A DNA stretch of 20,630 bases from Bacillota bacterium (GTDB lineage Bacteria > Bacillota > Clostridia > Lachnospirales > Lachnospiraceae), in assembly GCA_023399455.1 (NCBI GenBank), contig JAEWPN010000021.1, forward strand, positions 1-20,630, written 5' to 3'. Made by a program: the position numbers and the translations under genes. The notes below the pieces were generated by a model. It saw nothing but the letters and a program-made list of their open reading frames with translations, did not search any database and was not told where the DNA came from. Numbering within the stretch: the stretch's first letter is position 1; each line of letters starts with the position of its first letter. Shown one piece after another: positions 13,962-20,630 of the stretch.

Positions 13962-15449
13962 ATGTTTGATAATTTACCCAAAGTGAAAATCGGTATCGTA
14001 GCGGTAAGCCGCGACTGCTTCCCGGAAAGCCTCTCTGTGGAGAGAAGAAAAGCACTCATTAAGGCTTATGAAGACAAATATGGAAAGAATGATATTTATG
14101 AATGTCCCATCTGTATCGTAGAAAGCGAGATCCATATGGTACAGGCGCTGGAAGATGTTAAGAAAGCGGGCTGTAACGCTCTCGTCGTATACCTTGGCAA
14201 CTTCGGACCGGAAATTTCCGAGACCTTACTTGCAAAGCATTTTGACGGACCGGCAATGTTCGTAGCGGCTGCGGAAGAAAGCGGAGATAATCTGATCGGC
14301 GGAAGAGGCGACGCTTACTGCGGTATGCTGAATGCAAGCTACAATTTGAAGCTTCGCAATATCAATGCTTACATTCCTGAATATCCTGTTGGTACGGCGC
14401 AGGGATGTGCGGATATGATCCGTGAATTCGTTCCGATCGCACGCGGCATCATCGGCTTGTCCGACCTTAAGATTATCAGCTTCGGCCCCAGACCGTTAAA
14501 TTTCCTCGCATGTAATGCGCCCATTAAGCAGCTTTATAATCTCGGCGTAGAAATCGAAGAAAACTCTGAGCTTGACTTGTTCGAAGCTTTCCATAAGCAT
14601 GACAACGACCCTCGTATTCCCGATGTAGTTAAGGATATGGAGGCGGAACTGGGTGCAGGCAACCAGAAGCCCGAGGTTCTTCCTAAATTAGCTCAGTACG
14701 AGCTGACTCTGCTCGATTGGGTAGCGGAGCACAAGGGCTATAGAAAATATGTTGCTATTGCAGGAAAATGCTGGCCGGCATTTCAGACTCAGTTCGGATT
14801 TGTCCCTTGTTATGTAAACAGCCGTTTGACGGGAATGGGTATTCCGGTATCCTGCGAAGTAGATATCTACGGAGCACTCAGCGAATTCATCGGTACATGT
14901 GTGAGCGAAGATACAGTTACGCTTCTCGATATCAATAATACCGTGCCTGCGGATATGTACGAAGAAAGCATCAAGGGCAAATTCGCCTATACACATAACG
15001 ATACGTTCATGGGCTTCCACTGCGGAAACACGAACTCTAAGAAGTTGTCTTCCTGCGCTATGAAATATCAGATGATTATGGCCAGAAACCTTCCCGAAGA
15101 AGTAACGCAGGGAACCCTGGAGGGAGATATCTTACCCGGGGAGATCACTTTCTACCGTCTGCAAAGTACGGCAGATTCAAAGCTGCGCGCTTATATTGCG
15201 CAGGGCGAAGTGCTTCCGGTAGCTACTAAATCCTTCGGCGGCATCGGCATATTTGCGATTCCTGAAATGGGACGCTTCTACCGCCACGTATTGATCGAGG
15301 GCAATTATCCTCATCACGGCGCTGTTGCATTCGGACATTTCGGAAAGTCACTGTATGAAGTTTTCAAATATATCGGCGTACCGGTAGAAGAAATCGGCTA
15401 CAATCAGCCTAAGGGAGTAAGATATCCTACGGAGAATCCTTTTGCATAA
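13962..15449 (+). CDS. L-fucose/L-arabinose isomerase family protein
   Basis: An aldose-ketose isomerase of 495 residues. The N-terminal domain (KIGIVAVSRDCFPESL, then ALVVYLGNFGPE) and the central block match the fucose/arabinose isomerase fold. Plausible metal ligands by position are Glu299 (SCEVDIYGAL), Asp323 (LLDINN) and a His in NYPHHGAVAFGH (His451 or His452), the Glu-Asp-His pattern of FucI. It is shorter than classical FucI (about 590 residues) and belongs to the diverse side branch of the family, so its sugar cannot be named; the following xylulokinase-type gene suggests a ketopentose product. ATG 13962 is preceded by GGAGGAT. It lies 30 bp after the DUF4867-like gene, in one probable operon. 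Confidence 0.9.
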   Translation: MFDNLPKVKIGIVAVSRDCFPESLSVERRKALIKAYEDKYGKNDIYECPICIVESEIHMVQALEDVKKAGCNALVVYLGNFGPEISETLLAKHFDGPAMFVAAAEESGDNLIGGRGDAYCGMLNASYNLKLRNINAYIPEYPVGTAQGCADMIREFVPIARGIIGLSDLKIISFGPRPLNFLACNAPIKQLYNLGVEIEENSELDLFEAFHKHDNDPRIPDVVKDMEAELGAGNQKPEVLPKLAQYELTLLDWVAEHKGYRKYVAIAGKCWPAFQTQFGFVPCYVNSRLTGMGIPVSCEVDIYGALSEFIGTCVSEDTVTLLDINNTVPADMYEESIKGKFAYTHNDTFMGFHCGNTNSKKLSSCAMKYQMIMARNLPEEVTQGTLEGDILPGEITFYRLQSTADSKLRAYIAQGEVLPVATKSFGGIGIFAIPEMGRFYRHVLIEGNYPHHGAVAFGHFGKSLYEVFKYIGVPVEEIGYNQPKGVRYPTENPFA

Positions 15450-15458
15450 TATTTAAAT

Positions 15459-15496
15459 ATTGCTTGGGAAGCTTAAAATCGGGCTTTCCAAGCAAT
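15459..15496 (+). other. Intercistronic hairpin between isomerase and kinase genes
   Basis: ATTGCTTGGGAAGC (15459-15472) pairs with GCTTTCCAAGCAAT (15483-15496) over 14 positions with one G-U, loop of 10 bases. No T tract follows, so termination is unlikely; an RNA-processing or 3'-protecting stem that sets different expression for the two genes is possible. Confidence 0.65.
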
Positions 15497-15546
15497 AATT
15501 GATGCTTTGGCATCGTATTTAGATCGTATAGGAGGAAATAAAAAAC

Positions 15547-17013
15547 ATGTTTTATATAGGGATAGATTTGGGAACCTCCGCCGTTAAGCTTCTGCTTATG
15601 GCAGCGGATGGAAAAATAGAAAATATCGTATCCAAAGAATACCCCCTTTTCTTCCCGCATCCCGGCTGGTCTGAGCAGAATCCGGAGGATTGGTGGATCG
15701 CGGTTGTGGAAGGATTGAAAGAGCTGACCGTCTCTTGCGACAAGTCGCAGGTGGCGGGAATAAGCTTTGGTGGACAGATGCACGGGCTCGTTATTTTAGA
15801 CGAGAAGGATGAGGTCATCCGCCCTGCGATTCTTTGGAATGACGGAAGAACGACGAAGGAGACGGATTATCTGAATCAGGTAATCGGCAAGGATAAGCTT
15901 TCTAAGTATACGGCGAATATCGCGTTTACCGGCTTTACGGCACCGAAGGTTCTCTGGGTCAAGGAAAACGAACCGGAGAATTTTGCCAGGATAAAGAAAA
16001 TTATGCTGCCGAAGGACTACATCGCATATAAGCTTTCCGGCACATTCTGTACGGACGTATCCGATGCATCCGGCATGCTTCTCTTCGATGTGGAACATAA
16101 ATGCTGGTCTGAGGAAATGATGGGAATCTGCGGAGTGACGAGCGAGCAGTTAGCGGGTATTTATGAAAGTGCGGATGTAGTAGGAACATTAAAGGCTGAT
16201 GTGGCGAAGGAGCTGGCTCTTCCAGAGACGGTAAAGGTCATAGCGGGTGCCGGAGACAATGCGGCTGCTGCGGTAGGTACGGGTACGGTAGGAGACGGAA
16301 TGTGCAACATTTCTCTCGGAACGTCAGGTACGATATTTATCTCCAGCAATCAGTTCGGCGTAGATAAGAACAATGCGCTGCATGCCTTCGCTCATGCAGA
16401 CGGCTATTATCATCTGATGGGATGTATGCTCAGCGCAGCTTCCTGTAACAAGTGGTGGATGGATGATATCGTGGGCGAACACGATTATGCCAAGGAGCAG
16501 TCGGCGATTACGAAGCTGGGAGAGAACAATGTGTACTTCCTGCCGTATTTAATGGGCGAGCGTTCCCCGCTCAACGACCCTTATGCGCGAGGCACTTTCA
16601 TCGGTCTTACCATGGACACGACCCGGGCGGATATGACACAGGCAGTGCTTGAGGGTGTTGCTTTTGCTATTCGCGATTCTTTCGAGGTGGCACGTTCTCT
16701 CGGAATCAATATCGAGCGCTCCAAAATCTGCGGGGGCGGTGCTAAGAGCCCTCTTTGGCGTAAGATTATCGCTAACGTATTGAATATAAAGATCGACAGG
16801 ATAGAAAGCGAGGAAGGACCGGGATACGGCGGAGCTATGCTGGCGGCGGTAGGCTGCGGAGAATACGCGACAGTCGAGGAAGCGGCAGCGAAGCTTGTGA
16901 AGATCGTGGATACGATAGAGCCGGAACCGGAGATCGCAGCGAAGTACGAGGAGAAATACAGCAAATTTGCAAAAATATATCCGACGGTAAAAGAATTATT
17001 CCGTCAGATATAA
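15547..17013 (+). CDS. xylB: Xylulokinase-type FGGY carbohydrate kinase
   Basis: An ATP-dependent sugar kinase of 488 residues, normal for XylB. The N-terminal phosphate-binding motif is GIDLGTSAVK with Asp7. The XylB-type substrate signature GISFGGQMHGLV is followed by RPAILWNDGRT. The catalytic base is Asp237 in GAGDNAAAAVGTGTVGDG, and the C-terminal nucleotide site reads ICGGGAKSPLWRKIIANV. By family it phosphorylates D-xylulose or a close ketose; the adjacent isomerase is of fucose/arabinose type rather than xylose isomerase, so the natural substrate could be another ketopentose. ATG 15547 follows AGGAGG (15531-15536). It is the last gene of the cluster before a strong terminator. No transporter or aldolase is in view. 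Confidence 0.92.
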   Translation: MFYIGIDLGTSAVKLLLMAADGKIENIVSKEYPLFFPHPGWSEQNPEDWWIAVVEGLKELTVSCDKSQVAGISFGGQMHGLVILDEKDEVIRPAILWNDGRTTKETDYLNQVIGKDKLSKYTANIAFTGFTAPKVLWVKENEPENFARIKKIMLPKDYIAYKLSGTFCTDVSDASGMLLFDVEHKCWSEEMMGICGVTSEQLAGIYESADVVGTLKADVAKELALPETVKVIAGAGDNAAAAVGTGTVGDGMCNISLGTSGTIFISSNQFGVDKNNALHAFAHADGYYHLMGCMLSAASCNKWWMDDIVGEHDYAKEQSAITKLGENNVYFLPYLMGERSPLNDPYARGTFIGLTMDTTRADMTQAVLEGVAFAIRDSFEVARSLGINIERSKICGGGAKSPLWRKIIANVLNIKIDRIESEEGPGYGGAMLAAVGCGEYATVEEAAAKLVKIVDTIEPEPEIAAKYEEKYSKFAKIYPTVKELFRQI

Positions 17014-17079
17014 GTGTATAGTGTAAAAATAATGAGCAGTGCGTCTGGCGGATTGCTCTCATATTCAATAAATAATATT

Positions 17080-17121
17080 CCGGGGATTAGAACATTTTCG
17101 TTTCTAGTCCCCGGAGTTTTT
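17080..17121 (+). terminator. Terminator after the isomerase-kinase operon
   Basis: CCGGGGATTAGAA (17080-17092) pairs with TTCTAGTCCCCGG (17102-17114), with one G-U pair, followed by AGTTTTT (17115-17121). It lies between the converging xylB and aroC genes. A small GCCC/GGGC hairpin with TTTT follows at 17150-17164. Confidence 0.9.
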
Positions 17122-17160
17122 GTTCCGCACGCACAGTTTCGCATTGTTCGCCCGAAGGGC

Positions 17161-17196
17161 TTTTATGTAACAGGCGCATTTTCCTATTACATAAAA
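17161..17196. repeat. Inverted repeat overlapping the aroC stop codon
   Basis: TTTTATGTAACAGG (17161-17174) is the reverse complement of 17183-17196 except at one position, with an eight-base spacer. The right arm contains the last codons and stop of aroC (17187-17189 on the minus strand). No T tract follows on either strand; it may protect the aroC mRNA 3' end. Confidence 0.55.
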
Positions 17197-18287
17197 AAGC
17201 GAATTACGTCTTCCATCCGCGACGTCATACTGGAAAAGAGCATATCTGTGACGGTCAGTGCAGCCATGGATTCAACCACTACCACAGCTCTCGGAACAAT
17301 CACAGGATCATGACGCCCTTTTATGTTTATGGAAATATTTTCTTTGCTTTTATTCACGGTCTGCTGGGTGGCGGCGATGGAGGGAGTAGGTTTTACTGCT
17401 GCCCGGAAAATAATATCGCAGCCGTCGCTCATTCCTCCCGTGATACCTCCGGCATGATTGGTAGTTTTCCTAATGTCGCCTTGTTCATCCGCCTGATAGC
17501 TGTCATTATTTGATAAGCCGGTGGCGGTGGAAACTAAAAAGCCATCGCCGATTTCAAAGCCTTTTACGGCACCGATAGAAAGAATGGCTTTTCCCAGATT
17601 GGCGTTCAGCTTTTCGAATACCGGATCGCCTATGCCCGCCGGCATGCCGTGGATAACACATTCAATAATACCGCCGGAAGAATTCTTCTCCTCCATACAT
17701 TTCTCCAGATACCTGGCAGCCTTTTCGGCGGCATCCATATCAGGCATGTAAAGAGGATTGCGCATGATGGCATCTTTATCAAAATTGTTTTTGTCGATGG
17801 AGATGGGGCCGATAGACAATGTGTAGGAGGACAGGGTAATGCCCAGCTGCTCTAAAATCTTACAGGCAATGGCTCCGGCTGCCACACGTCCGACCGTTTC
17901 GCGTCCCGAAGAACGGCCTCCGCCCCGGTAGTCCCGAAAGCCGTATTTGGTATCGTAATTAAGATCCGCATGCCCCGGGCGGTAATACCCGGCAATCTCA
18001 TTGTAATCGGCAGTATGGTGATCCTTGTTATAGACAACGAGCGAAATGGAAGTCCCTGTAGTCTTTCCGTCAAAAACCCCCGATAGAATTTCCACGGTAT
18101 CGGATTCGCCCCGCTTTGTGGCGTATCTGGATTGTCCGGGTTTTCTTCTGTCAAGATACACCTGGATATCCTCCTCCGAAAGAGAAAGACCGGCAGGACA
18201 GCCGTCAACAATAACGCCCAGACCTTTGCCGTGGGATTCTCCCCAGGTGGTTATTTTAAATATATTGCCGAATGATGAACCAAACAT
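17187..18287 (-). CDS. aroC: Chorismate synthase
   Basis: Last step of the shikimate pathway: 5-enolpyruvylshikimate-3-phosphate to chorismate, using reduced FMN. It has 366 residues, full length. Family signatures are clear: FKITTWGESHGKGLG at the N-terminus (His19), RPGHADLNYDTKYGFRDYRG, GGRSSGRETVGRVAAGAIA, and GGITGGMSDG near the C-terminus. The start ATG at 18287 (minus strand) is preceded by AAAGGAG. A TATAAT lies at 18316-18311 on the minus strand, with a palindrome where the -35 box would be. The gene stands alone, away from other aromatic-pathway genes, and is divergent from the PTS regulator. Confidence 0.97.
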   Translation of the reverse strand: MFGSSFGNIFKITTWGESHGKGLGVIVDGCPAGLSLSEEDIQVYLDRRKPGQSRYATKRGESDTVEILSGVFDGKTTGTSISLVVYNKDHHTADYNEIAGYYRPGHADLNYDTKYGFRDYRGGGRSSGRETVGRVAAGAIACKILEQLGITLSSYTLSIGPISIDKNNFDKDAIMRNPLYMPDMDAAEKAARYLEKCMEEKNSSGGIIECVIHGMPAGIGDPVFEKLNANLGKAILSIGAVKGFEIGDGFLVSTATGLSNNDSYQADEQGDIRKTTNHAGGITGGMSDGCDIIFRAAVKPTPSIAATQQTVNKSKENISINIKGRHDPVIVPRAVVVVESMAALTVTDMLFSSMTSRMEDVIRFFM

Positions 18288-18322
18288 AAAACATCTCCTT
18301 TGTATTATATATTATACACTAA

Positions 18323-18346
18323 AACTTCTCTAACCTTAGGGAAGTT
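18323..18346. promoter_or_regulatory. Operator-like palindrome between aroC and the PRD regulator
   Basis: AACTTC (18323-18328) and GAAGTT (18341-18346) frame a further TAA/TTA match, making 20 of 24 positions symmetric. It covers the expected -35 region of the aroC promoter and lies ~90 bp before the PRD regulator gene. A binding site for an unidentified dimeric regulator is inferred. Confidence 0.4.
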
Positions 18347-18434
18347 GTTTGGTATTTTGCCCTAATATTTTTATTGATATAATGTCAATATAGTAATAAT
18401 AAACAACTCTATTTAAACTAAGAGGTTAAGATAA

Positions 18435-19913
18435 ATGAATAATTTAAGTAAAAGAGAAGTGGACTTTATCTACCTGCTTCTTGGAGAAAGTGAATATCAG
18501 CCTATTTCATATTATGCCAAAAAATTGAATGTTTCAACTAAAACATTGCAGTCTGATTTAAAAAATATAAGAAATTATATGAAAAGGTATGAAATAAAAA
18601 TAGATGCGCGGCCGGGCAAAGGCCTTTTGACTTGTGCAAAAAAAGAAGACAGCGAAAAGCTATTGAATGAGATAAGCCTGAAGATACCGAAGGCAGGAGA
18701 AGAATCGTCTACGGAAAGAAGAGAATTGATTTTAAAAGATATGCTTCTTAAAACGAATGAGATGACCTCCATACAAAAGCTTTCCGACATGTATTATGTA
18801 GGAAAAACCAGCATTGTCAACGACATGAAATATATAGGGGAATGGATTCGGAAATATAATCTCACTTTTAAGAAGACAAAAGAGGGGACTTGTATTAATG
18901 GGAGCGAAACAGATATCAGGAAAGCGATTGCCGGCATTGCCATCCGTGAAAATACGAGAAATGGCCTGCTTGAATTATTTGGGAAGGAGGATATTGATTT
19001 TATAGAGAAGCTCCTTTCTGATATCGGAAAAAAGAATCTGGATATCGGTGATATCTATTACGCAAATTTGCTGACACATATTTTGATCTGTATTAAAAGG
19101 GTCAGGGAAAATATCCATATTGATGATAACGAAGAAAGCAGAATGATTCATGTCCATACACTGGAGCAATATGGAAAGGCGAAAGAAATAGCAGGAAAAA
19201 TCAATGAGCATTACAACATTCAGATAGGGGAAGGAGAAACCTACTATATTTACCAGTATTTTATTTCTTCCGGTTTCCAAGGAAGAGAGATAAAGGAAGG
19301 CAGGGAGCGGGGAAATGACGATAAGTGTACAGAATTTGCCAGCAAACTGACCAAACGCCTGTCGGAGAAATTTGGAATACGTTTTGAACAGGATACGGAT
19401 ATGATGCAAGGCCTGATCCTTCATATAAGACCAATGTTAAATCGATTGGAATACAACATCCAGATACAGAACCTGCTGAAGGAAGAAATAGGCAGACAAT
19501 ACCCGCAAATGGTTGCACAATGCGGCGAGGTACTGAAAGAGCTGGCAAAGGAATATGGATTGCCTGAAATCAGCAGCGACGAGGTGGTCAATATAGCTAT
19601 TTATTATCAGACTATGCTGGAAAAAAAGGCAATGAGAAAAAGGGTGCTTGTAGTTTGTCACAGCGGATACGGAACATCGCAGCTCCTGGCAGCTAAATTA
19701 AAAAATGAGTTTGCTTTTATTCAGATTGCGGATGTTGTTTCCGGCAGAAAAGTGAAAGATATGGATCTGACCGGCATTGATTATATCATAGCGACCGTAC
19801 CGATTGAAAGGGATGATGTACCTTATATCATAGTTTCTTCGCTGCTGTCTGAGCAGGATATTAAAGCGATCAGAAACAGTTTCATGAATAGGGAACAAAA
19901 TGAAGGGGAATAG
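18435..19913 (+). CDS. PRD-domain PTS-responsive transcriptional regulator with C-terminal EIIB domain
   Basis: A 492-residue regulator of the BglG/MtlR class. Residues 1-65 form a helix-turn-helix (YYAKKLNVSTKTLQSDLKNI) and a second one follows at ~112-140 (TSIQKLSDMYYVGKTSIVNDM), so it binds DNA rather than RNA. PRD1 (~180-285) keeps His215 in NLLTHILICIKRVR; PRD2 (~290-398) keeps His330 in LILHIRPMLNRL. The second histidine expected in each PRD appears replaced (YYIYQYF and AIYYQTM). Residues 402-488 are a galactitol-type EIIB with phospho-Cys408 (VLVVCHSGYGTSQ). The EIIA domain often fused at the C-terminus is missing and is encoded by the next gene. ATG 18435 follows AAGAGG. A weak promoter with TATAAT at 18378-18383 is possible. 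It probably controls the PTS genes that follow. Confidence 0.9.
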   Translation: MNNLSKREVDFIYLLLGESEYQPISYYAKKLNVSTKTLQSDLKNIRNYMKRYEIKIDARPGKGLLTCAKKEDSEKLLNEISLKIPKAGEESSTERRELILKDMLLKTNEMTSIQKLSDMYYVGKTSIVNDMKYIGEWIRKYNLTFKKTKEGTCINGSETDIRKAIAGIAIRENTRNGLLELFGKEDIDFIEKLLSDIGKKNLDIGDIYYANLLTHILICIKRVRENIHIDDNEESRMIHVHTLEQYGKAKEIAGKINEHYNIQIGEGETYYIYQYFISSGFQGREIKEGRERGNDDKCTEFASKLTKRLSEKFGIRFEQDTDMMQGLILHIRPMLNRLEYNIQIQNLLKEEIGRQYPQMVAQCGEVLKELAKEYGLPEISSDEVVNIAIYYQTMLEKKAMRKRVLVVCHSGYGTSQLLAAKLKNEFAFIQIADVVSGRKVKDMDLTGIDYIIATVPIERDDVPYIIVSSLLSEQDIKAIRNSFMNREQNEGE

Positions 19914-19921
19914 GGTGGCAC

Positions 19922-20404
19922 ATGGATATACGGGAAATTTTACTGGAAGAAAATATACAATTGAATTCAGATGCCGATACGAAAGAGCGGGCGTTGAAGG
20001 TAATGGCCCAAATGCTCTTTCGAAGCGGAAAGATTGAAGATGCTGATATATTTTTACACGATGTATGGGAACGGGAAAAAATGGGATTCACCGGGGCCGG
20101 CAATAAAATAGCTATTCCTCATGGAATATCTACGCAGGTGAAAAAGGTAGCAGTCTCTATCGTAAGGACCAAAAGAGATATTTTCTGGGAATCAGAACAG
20201 GAAAATATTCCAAAAGAAGCAAAACTGGTGCGGTTCATAGTTCTTTTTGCAGTTCCCGGGGGGCCGCCTAAGACCGGGGAAATTAAATATATAGAAGCTT
20301 TAAAGGCTGTTTGCCGGAAGCTGGCAGACCGTCAGGCGACAGAAGGATTGCTGAAGGTGCAGGAAGCATCGCAAATAATCGAAATCATAAATAATGATAA
20401 ATAA
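19922..20404 (+). CDS. PTS EIIA protein, fructose/mannitol type
   Basis: A 160-residue phosphotransfer protein (PTS_EIIA_2 fold). It accepts phosphate from HPr on His67 in the conserved block FTGAGNKIAIPHG. The N-terminus IREILLEENIQLNSDADTKERAL and the C-terminal VPGGPPKTGEIKYIEAL region fit the family. It starts 8 bp after the PRD regulator in a different frame, with GGGTGG just before ATG 19922. In relatives of MtlR and LicR this domain is the C-terminal part of the regulator, so here it may be a detached regulatory EIIA rather than the transport subunit. Transport use cannot be excluded. Confidence 0.9.
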   Translation: MDIREILLEENIQLNSDADTKERALKVMAQMLFRSGKIEDADIFLHDVWEREKMGFTGAGNKIAIPHGISTQVKKVAVSIVRTKRDIFWESEQENIPKEAKLVRFIVLFAVPGGPPKTGEIKYIEALKAVCRKLADRQATEGLLKVQEASQIIEIINNDK

Positions 20405-20427
20405 TAAACATACAGAAAGGAGAAGGG

Positions 20428-20630
20428 ATGGTTGAAGTAATCGTAGTATCTCATGGCAGTTATGCGAAGTCGCTGGTAGAAAGCAGTGAACTTATCATGG
20501 GTGAACAGGAGCAAGTGCATGCTTTTGGATTTTTCCTGGGAGAAAATGTGGAAGCACTGCGGGAAAAGGTGGAACAGAAAATCAAGGAAATCAGAGAGGA
20601 GGATCAAAATAAGGAAATTTTGATTTTGAC
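20428..20630 (+). CDS. PTS EIIA component, mannose type (partial, runs off the window)
   Basis: An open frame from ATG 20428 to the window end, 67 codons seen. It begins MVEVIVVSHGSYAKSLVESS; His9 in SHGSYAKSL is the phospho-histidine position of mannose-family EIIA (ManX/AgaF type). Family members have about 130-150 residues, so roughly half is missing. AAAGGAGAAGGG lies just upstream. In this class EIIB, EIIC and EIID genes normally follow, so a mannose-type permease probably lies downstream. Confidence 0.85.
   Translation, partial: MVEVIVVSHGSYAKSLVESSELIMGEQEQVHAFGFFLGENVEALREKVEQKIKEIREEDQNKEILIL

Noticed and set aside
17014..17313. Plus-strand frame of 99 codons after xylB
   Set aside because: It runs through the xylB terminator and across the 3' end of aroC; no ribosome site and no family resemblance.

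Overview
The window looks like chromosomal DNA from an anaerobic, moderate-GC member of the Clostridia, most likely Lachnospiraceae. I infer this from: strong AGGAGG-type ribosome binding sites; a class I-alpha glutamine synthetase paired with an ANTAR RNA-binding regulator; the LL-diaminopimelate aminotransferase (DapL) route to lysine and cell wall; a T-box-controlled aspS-gatCAB operon; and PRD/PTS sugar regulators. The species cannot be fixed from the sequence alone.

Layout. (1) 1-2127: glnA and its ANTAR regulator. The leader starts with a hairpin that fits the ANTAR target rule and overlaps an intrinsic terminator. (2) 2054-2530 has no gene. It holds the operon terminator, a ~178-bp MITE-like element with perfect 22-bp inverted ends, and a 13-bp-stem palindrome. 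(3) 2531-5239: dapF, dapL and a metal-dependent cyclase/hydrolase, ended by a terminator that can work in both directions. (4) 5342-5737 (minus): a small membrane protein with a near-consensus promoter. (5) 5982-6557: a GNAT acetyltransferase with a near-perfect palindrome over its promoter. (6) 6558-7156 has no gene. It holds a promoter, a T-box riboswitch and then an exceptional ~220-nt block of nested inverted repeats plus a 25-bp tandem repeat before aspS. (7) 7157-12204: aspS, gatC, gatA, gatB, then a terminator. (8) 12372-13223: an AraC-type regulator with its own promoter and an operator-like repeat. (9) 13314-17013: a DUF4867-like protein, a fucose/arabinose-type sugar isomerase and a xylulokinase-type kinase. 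(10) 17187-18287 (minus): aroC. (11) 18435 to the end: a PRD regulator with a C-terminal EIIB domain, a separate fructose/mannitol-type EIIA, and the start of a mannose-type EIIA that runs off the window.

How the genes work together. Aspartyl-tRNA synthetase with GatCAB forms the indirect route to Asn-tRNA(Asn), and possibly Gln-tRNA(Gln). The T-box specifier region reads GAAC, which contains AAC (Asn) and, one base earlier, GAA (Glu), so the riboswitch appears to sense the tRNA whose charging the operon completes. glnA supplies glutamine, the amide donor for GatCAB. The AraC regulator, isomerase and kinase form a compact sugar-isomerisation and phosphorylation module. The final genes start a PTS locus whose regulator is split into two proteins.

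The best candidate for something undescribed is the structured block at 6890-7109. It carries a second, inverted copy of the T-box terminator arm, two long perfect hairpins, and a tandem repeat, all inside the aspS leader.
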